Shown: positions 8,823 to 16,692 of the stretch, in pieces | Layout: each line of letters opens with the position of its first letter | Numbering within the stretch: the stretch's first letter is position 1 | Origin: Sphingomonas horti | GTDB taxonomy: Bacteria; Pseudomonadota; Alphaproteobacteria; Sphingomonadales; Sphingomonadaceae | Direction: 5' to 3' | DNA: 64,000 nucleotides | Assembly: GCF_009753715.1 (NCBI RefSeq) | Contig: NZ_WQMS01000002.1 | Coordinates: forward strand, 1-64,000 | Notes under the pieces: model-generated | Seen by the model: only the letters and a program-made list of their open reading frames with translations | What the model was told of the DNA's origin: nothing | Database searches by the model: none | Program-made: the position numbers and the translations under genes

Positions 8823-8842
8823 GGCGGCGAGATAATGCACTG

Positions 8843-8854
8843 GAACGATCGTTC
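8843..8854. promoter_or_regulatory. Candidate TetR operator between TetR and MFS genes
   Basis: GAACGATCGTTC is a perfect 12-bp palindrome between the divergent TetR (start 8822) and MFS (start about 8876) genes. It is the same pattern as the site at 8226-8237. Confidence 0.75.
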
Positions 8855-8875
8855 AAGATATGTTTGAGAGCCGCG

Positions 8876-10137
8876 ATGGATTCTTTTGGCACGCGCACTC
8901 CGATGATCGCACCGCGCTGGTATCGCGACCTGGACCCGAACGGCCGCCGCGCATTCCGCAGCACCTATGCCGGGTTCAGCATGGATGCGATGAACGTCCA
9001 GCTGTATTCGTTCATCCTGCCGCTGCTGCTGACGCTCTGGCAGTTGTCGCCCGCCGCGGGCGGATTGTTGGCGACGGTGATGCTCGTCGCCTCCGCGGCC
9101 GGCGGCTGGCTGGCGGGACTGGCCTCCGACCGGTTCGGGCGCGTGCGCGTGCTGCAGGTGGCCATCGTCTGGATGGCGCTCTCCACCCTCTGCTGCGGAT
9201 TGGCGCAGAATTTCGAGCAGTTGCTCGTCGCGCGGACGCTCCAAGGGTTCGGCTTCGGTGCCGAATGGGCGGTCGGCGCGGTGTACATGGGCGAAATCGC
9301 TTCCGCGGCGACGCGCGGCCGGCTGGTCGGAACGGCGCAGAGCGCATGGGCAATCGGCTGGGGCCTGGCCGCCGCGACTTCCACCATCGCCGTCGCGCTG
9401 CTGCCGCCAGAACTGGGCTGGCGCGCCGCCTTTTTCGTGAGCCTGCCGCCGGCATTGGCGATTTTCGTTGCACGCCGGCGGCTCGCCGAGTCCGCCACCT
9501 CCTCGCCGCCCCGGATGTCGAGGCGTGGCATCGGATCTTCTCGCGCCGAATGCGCGGCAACACCGCCCGGGGCAGCCTGCTCGCGATCGGGACGCACGGC
9601 GGCTATTGGGCGCTCGCCACCTGGTGGCCGACGATGCTGCGGCTCGAGCGCGGCCTGACCACGGCGCAGGCCGCGAGGCACATGGCGGTGCTCGTCGGAG
9701 GATCGCTCGCCGGCTATATTCTCGGCGCAACCCTCGCCGACCGTCTCGGCCGCCGGGCGACACTCGTCCTGTTCGCGTCGGGCGGGATTGCGACGGTGCT
9801 TATCGCCACCGAAGGCGGGGTTTCGGACGCCGCACTGCTCGCGCTCGGCGCGCCGCTCGGTCTGTTCGCGATGGGACTCTACAGCGTGATCGGGCCGGTG
9901 CTGAGCGAGCTCTACCCGACGCGTATGCGGGGTTCGGGTCTCGGCTTCTGCTACAATGTAGGGCGGGGCGTGGCCGGCCTCGCCCCGCTCGCCGTGGGCG
10001 GCAGCATCGCCGCCTACGGCATCTCCCGTTCGATCGGCCTCTACGTGTCGACATCCTACCTGCTTGTACTGTTCGCCGCAGCATTGCTGCGCGAAACCAA
10101 AGGCATCGAGCTCATGCCCATGCTTAAGCGTGCCTAG
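8876..10137 (+). pseudogene. MFS transporter interrupted by a frameshift
   Basis: Two overlapping frames together make a normal-length transporter of about 420 residues. The first, from ATG 8876, covers the N-terminal six helices with FSMDAMNVQLYSFILPLLL, GWLAGLASDRFGRVRVL and GFGFGAEWAVGAVYMGE (sugar/aromatic-acid-type MFS signatures). The second, in a different frame, covers the C-terminal six helices, GNTARGSLLAIGTHGGYWAL to LYSVIGPVLSELYPTRMRG. The join is near 9480-9510. Either the gene is inactivated or one base is wrong in the sequence. It is divergent from the TetR gene with the operator between them, so it probably exports or imports the inducer. Confidence 0.8.
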
Positions 10138-10337
10138 AAGCGGAGCTCGGTGAGGCTGGGCTGGACTGGGCTGGAGCGTCTTTCGATTACGTCTCGGGGG
10201 TTCGTAAGAGCCAGTCAGGCGCTGTTAGTTCCCCGATGGCGCGCGGCCCGCTCACATCAGATCATAGCGACTAACAGGCGCCGCCGTCCGTACGACGCTA
10301 TCTGAAGCCGTTCTCCGCCGCCGAAAGGACCCGAGCC

Positions 10338-11366
10338 ATGTCGACGCTTCTGCCCGAAACCCTAACCGATCGCCGCGGCTTCGTCCAAGGCGCCGCCGCC
10401 ATCGCCACAGCGCTGGCCGAAGGCGGCGCGCCGGCGCTGGCGGCGGCACCGCGGGTACCGTTCCCCTTGGGACCGGTCAGGCAGGTGGAGACCGGAGTGC
10501 TCAGCATCGGCTATGTCGAAACAGGTCCCGCTTCCGGGCCGGCGGTGCTGCTCTTCCATGGCTGGCCCTATGCGATCGATGCTTTCGCCGAGGTGGCGCC
10601 GCTGCTCGCCGCGCGCGGCTATCGCGTGATCGTCCCGCACCTGCGCGGCCATGGCAGCACGGTGTTCCGTTCGGCCGAGACGCCGCGCAATGCCCAACAG
10701 GCTGCGCTCGCAGCCGACGGCATCGCGCTGATGGACGCGCTCAAAATCGATCGGGCGATCGTCGCCGGCTTCGACTGGGGCGCGCGCACCGCCGACATCA
10801 TGGCAGTGCTTTGGCCCGAGCGCTGCAAGGCGCTGGTCTCGGTCAGCGGCTATCTGATTGGCAGCCAAGCCGGCAACGCGAAGCCGCTGCCGCCGCAGGC
10901 CGAACTGCAATGGTGGTACCAATTCTACTTTGCCACCGAGCGCGGCAAGGCCGGCTATGCCGCGAACACCAAGGCGTTCAATCAGCTGATCTGGCAGCTG
11001 GCTTCGCCCAAATGGAAGTTCGACGCCGCGACCTTCGACCGTTCGGCGGCCGTGTTCACCAATCCCGACCATGTCGCGATCGTGATCCACAATTATCGTT
11101 GGCGGCTCGGGCTCGCCGAGGGCGAGGCGCAGTATGACGCGGTGGAGGCGAGGCTCGCCGCAATGCCGCCGGTGACAATCCCGTCGATCACCATGGAAGG
11201 CGACGCCAACGGCGCGCCGCACCCCGACCCCGTGCAATATCGCGCCAAGTTCACCGGTCCCTACGAGCATAGGCTGATCACCGGTGGGATCGGCCACAAT
11301 CTGCCGCAGGAAGCCCCGGCCGCCTTCGCTAAGGCGGTGCTCGACGTCGCCCGACTGGCCGGTTGA
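10338..11366 (+). CDS. Tat-exported alpha/beta hydrolase (epoxide hydrolase/haloalkane dehalogenase-like)
   Basis: A 342-residue protein with a twin-arginine-like signal: TDRRGFVQGAAAIATAL (about residues 10-27) then an Ala-rich segment ending near residue 36. The hydrolase core has the oxyanion-hole motif FHGWPY (about residues 73-78) and a nucleophile elbow GFDWGAR (about 142-148) with Asp as nucleophile, as in epoxide hydrolases and dehalogenases. The catalytic His is probably in GGIGHNLPQEAP near the C-terminus. A second, broken copy of the same gene lies at 21121-22193. A cytochrome P460 gene starts 11 nt after its stop, suggesting a two-gene operon. Confidence 0.9.
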   Translation: MSTLLPETLTDRRGFVQGAAAIATALAEGGAPALAAAPRVPFPLGPVRQVETGVLSIGYVETGPASGPAVLLFHGWPYAIDAFAEVAPLLAARGYRVIVPHLRGHGSTVFRSAETPRNAQQAALAADGIALMDALKIDRAIVAGFDWGARTADIMAVLWPERCKALVSVSGYLIGSQAGNAKPLPPQAELQWWYQFYFATERGKAGYAANTKAFNQLIWQLASPKWKFDAATFDRSAAVFTNPDHVAIVIHNYRWRLGLAEGEAQYDAVEARLAAMPPVTIPSITMEGDANGAPHPDPVQYRAKFTGPYEHRLITGGIGHNLPQEAPAAFAKAVLDVARLAG

Positions 11367-11377
11367 GGAGAAGCGGC

Positions 11378-11911
11378 ATGCAGCGCATCGCAACCTCTGG
11401 CCTCGTGCTCGCGAGCCTGTTGTTCGGGATCTCGACGGTGGCCGACGCCCGGCGCCCCGTCAGTGATGTTTCGCGGGTCTACGGGGTCAAGCTTCCCCAG
11501 GGCTATCGGGATTGGAAGTTGATCAGCGTCGCGCACGAAGCGGGCAGGAACAACGATATCCGCGCCATTCTCGGCAACGAGACCGCCGTGAAGGCCTTAC
11601 GCGAGGGCAAGCGCCCTTTCCCCGACGGCGCGATCCTCGTGCGACTGGCGTGGCGGTTCGAATCGTCGTCGCGCAACGACAGCGTCTTCCCCGCACCACA
11701 GTCTTTCGTCGCCGGCGAGCCAGTCAACGTGCAGGTGAGCGTCAAGGATTCGAAACGCTATGCAGCAAGCGGCGGCTGGGGCTACGGCCAGTTCGAGAAC
11801 GGCGTGGCGAACCAGGATGCGGCGCTCACCAAGGCCTGCTTCGCCTGCCACGCCAGGCTCGACGCGCTCGACAGCAAGGCCGACCTCGTCTTCACGCATT
11901 ACTCGCAATAG
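11378..11911 (+). CDS. Periplasmic cytochrome P460-like protein
   Basis: A 177-residue protein with a signal peptide (MQRIATSGLVLASLLFG, cleavage near ADA). The body matches the cytochrome P460 fold: LPQGYRDWKLISVAHEAG and later FPDGAILVRLAW. A heme-c attachment motif, CFACH, is near the C-terminus (about residues 154-158). P460 proteins oxidise hydroxylamine or reduce/bind nitric oxide; many members of this group in non-nitrifiers are stress proteins of unknown substrate. It follows a Tat-exported hydrolase, so both products act in the periplasm. Confidence 0.85.
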   Translation: MQRIATSGLVLASLLFGISTVADARRPVSDVSRVYGVKLPQGYRDWKLISVAHEAGRNNDIRAILGNETAVKALREGKRPFPDGAILVRLAWRFESSSRNDSVFPAPQSFVAGEPVNVQVSVKDSKRYAASGGWGYGQFENGVANQDAALTKACFACHARLDALDSKADLVFTHYSQ

Positions 11912-11992
11912 AGATCGCCCGCGGCCGGCTACGCGAAGGCGAGCCGGCCGCGAGCGCGGCCGTGGCGTCGGGGGCGAACGCCGGCGCGCAGC

Positions 11993-12766
11993 TTACCGGG
12001 CGGACGCCGCTTTCTCGATCAGGCCGGCCACGGCGGGCGCGTTCGACACCATCACCACGTGCGAGGCGCCTTTCACCACCAGCGTTCCACGCGACTTCGC
12101 CCGGTCGGCCATGAACGCCAGCGCGGCGGGCGGGATGTTCCGGTCCTTGTCGCCATAGACGAACCACGAAGGGATGTGCTTCCACGCCGGGGCGGTGGAG
12201 GCTTCCCCCAACGCCGCCTCGGCGATCGGGCGCTGGCCGGCCGCCATCAGCCGTGCCTCCGGCGCGGGCACGTCCGCCGCGAACTGGTCGTGGAAACGCG
12301 CCTGAAGGATGTAGAGGTCGTTGCCGCGGTCCGCGAGCTTGACCGGCGGCGCCAGCGTCGGCGCCAGCGTGCTGCCGGGGAACTTGCCGGTCAGCCCGAG
12401 CGCGGTCTCGCCGGTCTCTGGCGCGAAGGCAGCGACATAGACCAAAGCCTTGACATTCGACGCGCCCTCGCCCGCCTCGCTGATCACGGAGCCGCCGTAG
12501 CTATGGCCGACGAGCACGACCGGACCCTTAATGCTGTCGACCAGCGCACGCACCGCATCGGCATCGCCGCGGACGCTGCGCAACGGATTGGCCGCTGCAA
12601 TCACGGTATAGCCGTCGCGCTCGAGGATCCGGACCACGCCGTTCCAGCTCGAGGAATCGGCGAAGGCGCCGTGGACGAGCACCACGGTGGGTTTCGCGGT
12701 CTGAGCCTGTGCGGTGAGCGGCAATGCGGCCGTGGCGAGCAGCAGCCCGGCAATCAGCTTGTTCAT
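11993..12766 (-). CDS. Secreted alpha/beta hydrolase
   Basis: A 257-residue protein with an N-terminal signal peptide (MNKLIAGLLLATAALPLTAQAQ). It has the oxyanion motif LVHGAFADSSSW (about residues 32-43) and a serine nucleophile in GHSYGGS (about 96-102). The Asp is probably in YGDKDRNIP and the His in KGASHVVM. This matches the small esterase-like group that also contains salicylate esterase/pimeloyl-ACP esterase relatives; the substrate is unknown. It is co-directional with Ohr and epoxide hydrolase genes (22-nt and 23-nt gaps), and is last in that likely operon. Confidence 0.9.
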   Translation of the reverse strand: MNKLIAGLLLATAALPLTAQAQTAKPTVVLVHGAFADSSSWNGVVRILERDGYTVIAAANPLRSVRGDADAVRALVDSIKGPVVLVGHSYGGSVISEAGEGASNVKALVYVAAFAPETGETALGLTGKFPGSTLAPTLAPPVKLADRGNDLYILQARFHDQFAADVPAPEARLMAAGQRPIAEAALGEASTAPAWKHIPSWFVYGDKDRNIPPAALAFMADRAKSRGTLVVKGASHVVMVSNAPAVAGLIEKAASAR

Positions 12767-12788
12767 GTCGATCTCCTTCGTGTCGGGG

Positions 12789-13202
12789 TCAGACGAGGCG
12801 GACTATAGCGTCGATGTTACCTTTGATCGCCTTGGAATAGGGGCAGGTGCGGTGTGCCGCCTCGATCAGCTGGCGGGCGATCTCGGGCTTCAACCCGGGG
12901 ACGCTGACGTTCAGCCGGGCGGCGAGCGAATATCCGTCCTCGCCGTGGCGCAGATCGACCTCGGCATCGATCGCGAGATCGGCAGGCAGGGTCACGCCCT
13001 TGCTCCTCGCAGCGATCCCCAGCGCGCCCTCGAAGCAGGCCGACCAGCCGGCGGCGAACAACTGCTCCGGATTTGTGCCGGTACCGGGGCTTCCGGGGAC
13101 CGCGAGGGCGAGGGCGAGGCGGCCGTCCGAGCTGCGGGCGGCGCCCTCGCGGCCGCCCGTCACATGGACATGGGCGGTGTACAGGGTCTTGGTGTCGGAC
13201 AT
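12789..13202 (-). CDS. Organic hydroperoxide resistance protein (Ohr/OsmC family)
   Basis: A 137-residue protein starting MSDTKTLYTAHVHV. It carries the two conserved Cys of Ohr: one in AGWSACFEGAL (about residue 56) and one in HRTCPYSKA (about residue 120). Ohr reduces organic hydroperoxides with lipoylated partners or dithiols in the cytoplasm. Classic Ohr genes are regulated by OhrR, but no MarR-type OhrR is next to this one. The preceding epoxide hydrolase gene stops 23 nt upstream. Confidence 0.92.
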   Translation of the reverse strand: MSDTKTLYTAHVHVTGGREGAARSSDGRLALALAVPGSPGTGTNPEQLFAAGWSACFEGALGIAARSKGVTLPADLAIDAEVDLRHGEDGYSLAARLNVSVPGLKPEIARQLIEAAHRTCPYSKAIKGNIDAIVRLV

Positions 13203-13225
13203 GGTCTTCTCCTTGAAAGCGGGGC

Positions 13226-14494
13226 TCAGCGAAGCGGACGGAAGGCGGCGCGCACTTCCTCGGCGAATAAGGCGGGCTGCTCCCAGGCGGCGAAGTGGCC
13301 GCCATTGCGCGTTTCGTTGAAATAGAAGAGCCTGGCGTAGCAGCGCTCGGCCCAGCTCCTCGGCGCGCGGAAGATTTCGCCGGGAAACACGCTCACCGCG
13401 ACCGGCAGATCGATGACGCCGCGCGCGTTGAAATTGTTGGAGTGGTCCTCCCAGTAGATCCGTGCGGCGGATGCGCCCGTGCCGGTGAGCCAATAGAGCG
13501 AGAGGTCGTCGAGGATCGCGTCGCGACCGAGCACATGCTCGGGATCGCCGGCGGGATAGGTCCACTGGCCGATCTTCTCGTACATCCAGGCGGCCATGCC
13601 GACTGGCGAATCGACTAGCGAATAGCCGATCGTCTGCGGGCGGGTGTTCATCATCGCGGCATAAGCCGAATTGTCGCGATAAAAGACTTCGAGCTGGTCG
13701 AACGCCGAGCGCTCCTTCGCCGACAGGTTTGCCGGAGCGGGATCGCCCGCGGCGAGAACCTTCGCGACGTCGGCGGGAACGACCGCGGGCATGTTGAGAT
13801 GGATGCCGATCAGGCCGGGCACGTGCTGGAGCGCCATGCGCTGCGAGATCACCGAGCCGCAATCGCCGCCTTGGCTGACATAGCGGTCATAGCCTAGCCG
13901 CTGCATGAGCATCGCCCAAGCGCGGCCGATATGATCCGAGCCCCAACCGGGCACCGTCGGCTTCGCGGAAAAGCCAAAGCCCGGGATCGAGGGGATTACC
14001 AGATGAAACGCGTCCTCGGCCTTGCCGCCATGCGCCGTCGGGTCGGTCAGCGGCGTCATGACCTCCAGGAATTCGAGGATTGAACCGGGCCAGCCATGGG
14101 TGAGGATCATCGGCATCGCATTCTCGTGCCGCGAGCGGACATGGATGAAGTGGATATCGAGACCTTCGATCGTAGTCAGGAACATCGGCAGCGCGTTGAG
14201 CTTCGCCTCGACCTTGCGCCAGTCATAGCCCTGCGCCCAGTAGCGCATCAGCGGCTCGAGCACGTCGCGGCGCACGCCCTGGCCGTCGTCGCGCGCCGGC
14301 TGGGCATCGGCCCAGCGGGTCTCGGCGATCCGGCGCTTCATCGCGCGGATTTCGACCTCCGGAATCGCGATCCGGAAGGGGCGGATGGCGCCGTCCCCTC
14401 CTTGCGCACGTGCGAGGGACGGCACAGTGCCGAGCGCTCCCGCCACGGTCGCCCCGACGACGAATCCGCGGCGCGAGACTTGATCTGCGAACAT
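13226..14494 (-). CDS. Tat-exported epoxide hydrolase with EHN domain
   Basis: A 422-residue protein with a twin-arginine signal (VSRRGFVVGATVAGALG, about residues 6-22). An epoxide-hydrolase N-terminal (EHN) region, about residues 36-145, precedes the alpha/beta hydrolase core. Core motifs: THGWPGSILEF (about 154-164) and an Asp nucleophile in QGGDCGSVIS (about 212-221). Expected reaction is hydrolysis of an epoxide to a diol, or a related ester cleavage. It heads a leftward operon with Ohr and another hydrolase, divergent from the thioredoxin-like gene. Confidence 0.9.
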   Translation of the reverse strand: MFADQVSRRGFVVGATVAGALGTVPSLARAQGGDGAIRPFRIAIPEVEIRAMKRRIAETRWADAQPARDDGQGVRRDVLEPLMRYWAQGYDWRKVEAKLNALPMFLTTIEGLDIHFIHVRSRHENAMPMILTHGWPGSILEFLEVMTPLTDPTAHGGKAEDAFHLVIPSIPGFGFSAKPTVPGWGSDHIGRAWAMLMQRLGYDRYVSQGGDCGSVISQRMALQHVPGLIGIHLNMPAVVPADVAKVLAAGDPAPANLSAKERSAFDQLEVFYRDNSAYAAMMNTRPQTIGYSLVDSPVGMAAWMYEKIGQWTYPAGDPEHVLGRDAILDDLSLYWLTGTGASAARIYWEDHSNNFNARGVIDLPVAVSVFPGEIFRAPRSWAERCYARLFYFNETRNGGHFAAWEQPALFAEEVRAAFRPLR

Positions 14495-14699
14495 TGGGCT
14501 TTCTCCCGAACTGGTCGCTGTCAGATCTAGGGGATCGGCGCGGCGGCGCGCGTTAAGTGCAGTGATGCGGCGTTAATCCGCGCTAGGCCGCGCGCACCGG
14601 ATGGGCTCTCGGCAACTAACGCGGCTTGGGCGACGACTAACGGGCGGTGCCGCATAGCCAACCTAATATCCTTAGTGACCAGCACAGGAGGCCGGCACC

Positions 14700-15809
14700 A
14701 TGGACCAGAAACGCTCGCTCGGCTTCGCAGTGGCCGCGGTCGCCGCGGCGGCTGCTACCGCCGCGACCTGCTTCGGCGACGCGCTCGGCCTCGCCCGATC
14801 GCCCACGGGCGCCGGCAATGCCGCCGTCGAAGCGCCGTTCGACACCAGCGCGCATCCGGTCGACATGCTGCAGAGCGCCTCGCCGTGGCTGCTCCCCGCG
14901 CCCGAAAGTCCCCGATCGCTGCGCGGCAAGGTCGTGATCGTCAATTTCTGGACCTATTCCTGCATCAATTCACTGCGCGCGCTGCCCTATCTCCGCGCGT
15001 GGAGCCAGCGCTACGCGGACAAGGGGCTCGCAGTGGTCGGCGTTCACGCGCCGGAATTCGGCTTCGAGAAAGACCCGGCGAATGTCCGGCTCGCCCTCGA
15101 CCAGCTCGATGTCCGCTATCCGAACCTGCAGGACAATGACTATGCGATGTGGCGCGCTTTCGCCAATCGGGGGTGGCCCGGCATCTATTTCATCGACGCG
15201 CAAGGCAAGGTCCGCGGCTATCGGCTCGGTGAGGGTGGATATGCCGAGGGCGAGCAGCTGATCCGCACGCTGCTGGCCGAGGCGGGGCTCGACCTGGCCC
15301 ACGTTCCACAGACCGCGATCGAGGGTGCGGGCGTCGAAGCGCAGGCCGACTGGGCCGATCTGGGCTCGCCCGAAGCCTATCTCGGCTATGCCAAGGCCGT
15401 CGGCTTCGCCTCCCCGGGCGGCCTCAACCCGGGAGCGGCACGCAGCTATGCGCCCGCCGCGAGCCTGTCGCGGAATCGATGGGATCTGGCCGGCATCTGG
15501 AAGGTCGGCGGCGAATATGCGTTGCTCGAGCGCAGTCCCGGCACGATCCGTTTCCGCTTCCATGCTCGCGACGCGCATCTTGTCCTCGGCGGCGCGGCCG
15601 ATGGCCGCCCGGTCCGCTTCCGTGTGACGATCGACGGCCGCGCGCCGAGCGCCAGCCACGGCGTGGATGTCGATGCGGCCGGCTGGGGCGAAGTGAAGCA
15701 GGACCGGCTCTACCAGCTGATCCGCCAGCCGGGCGAGATCGTGGATCGCACTCTCGAAATCCAATTCTCGCGCCCCGGCGTGCGCGCCTATGTTTTCACC
15801 TTCGGTTGA
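14700..15809 (+). CDS. Exported thioredoxin-like protein with DipZ-type C-terminal domain
   Basis: A 369-residue protein with an N-terminal hydrophobic export signal (GFAVAAVAAAAATAAT). The thioredoxin-fold domain (about residues 70-195) carries NFWTYSCINSLRALPYL, so the usual CxxC of this family is CxxS. The C-terminal region (about 215-369) matches the beta-rich domain found after thioredoxin in DipZ proteins, ending in AYVFTFG. Related proteins shuttle electrons or reduce disulfides in the periplasm. Without the second Cys it may bind a mixed disulfide or act as a trap, reductase or isomerase. An SDR starts 14 nt downstream. Confidence 0.85.
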   Translation: MDQKRSLGFAVAAVAAAAATAATCFGDALGLARSPTGAGNAAVEAPFDTSAHPVDMLQSASPWLLPAPESPRSLRGKVVIVNFWTYSCINSLRALPYLRAWSQRYADKGLAVVGVHAPEFGFEKDPANVRLALDQLDVRYPNLQDNDYAMWRAFANRGWPGIYFIDAQGKVRGYRLGEGGYAEGEQLIRTLLAEAGLDLAHVPQTAIEGAGVEAQADWADLGSPEAYLGYAKAVGFASPGGLNPGAARSYAPAASLSRNRWDLAGIWKVGGEYALLERSPGTIRFRFHARDAHLVLGGAADGRPVRFRVTIDGRAPSASHGVDVDAAGWGEVKQDRLYQLIRQPGEIVDRTLEIQFSRPGVRAYVFTFG

Positions 15810-15822
15810 GCGGAGCAACGTC

Positions 15823-16656
15823 ATGACGCGTACCTGGCTGGTGACCGGCAGTTCGCGCGGCTTTGGGCGCGCGCTGTGCGAAGCGATCTTAGACGCTGGC
15901 GACAATCTGCTGGCGACCGCCCGCGATCCCGATCAGCTCGCCGGCCTTGGCCAAGGCCGTCCCGGCAATCTCATCACCGCGCGGCTCGACGTGACCGCCG
16001 AAGCAAAGACCGCCGCCGCCGTCGCCACGGGGATCGCCGCATTCGGTCAGATCGACGTGCTGGTCAACAACGCAGGCTATGGCGATGTCGGCTCGGTCGA
16101 GGATACGTCCATCGAATCCTTCCGCGCCCAGATCGACACCAATTTGTTCGGCACGATCCTGATGACCAAGGCCGTCATCCCGCATATGCGCGCGCGGCGC
16201 AGCGGCCATATCATCCAGTTCTCCTCGGTAGGCGGCAGGCTCGGCGCACCCGGACGTGCGGCCTATTCCGCGGCCAAATGGGGCGTGGAGGGCTTTTCCG
16301 AAGTGCTCGCGCAAGAAATGAAGCTGGTTGGAGTACGCGTTACCATCGTCGAGCCCGGCGGCTTCCGCACGGATTTCGCCGGTTCCTCGACCCGGCTCGA
16401 CACGGGCCGCGCCGAATACGACGCCGTGGTCGGCAATGCCGCACGCATGCAGGCCGCCTATCATGGCAAGCAGCCCGGCGACCCCCGCCGCGGTGCGCAG
16501 GCCATCCTCGCCGTCGTCGCCGCCGACGCGCCGCCCGTCCGCCTCCCCCTCGGCAGCGACGCGCTCGCCGCAATCGAACGCAGCGACCGCGCCCGACTCG
16601 ACGAGCTGGAGCGCTGGCGCCCGCTCAGCGCCTCGACCGATTTCCCCCCGGAATAA
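15823..16656 (+). CDS. SDR-family oxidoreductase
   Basis: A 277-residue classical SDR starting at ATG 15823. Motifs: TGSSRGFGRALCEAIL (about residues 7-22), NNAGYGDVG, and the catalytic Ser and YSAAK (about residues 148-152). This profile is of the YbbO/retinol dehydrogenase-like SDR group with unknown substrate. It lies in one direction with the thioredoxin-like gene before it and a large regulator after it (36-nt gap), suggesting a shared transcript. Confidence 0.9.
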   Translation: MTRTWLVTGSSRGFGRALCEAILDAGDNLLATARDPDQLAGLGQGRPGNLITARLDVTAEAKTAAAVATGIAAFGQIDVLVNNAGYGDVGSVEDTSIESFRAQIDTNLFGTILMTKAVIPHMRARRSGHIIQFSSVGGRLGAPGRAAYSAAKWGVEGFSEVLAQEMKLVGVRVTIVEPGGFRTDFAGSSTRLDTGRAEYDAVVGNAARMQAAYHGKQPGDPRRGAQAILAVVAADAPPVRLPLGSDALAAIERSDRARLDELERWRPLSASTDFPPE

Positions 16657-16692
16657 TCGTCCGCAGGATTGAGGGGCGCCGCCCGACGCGGC

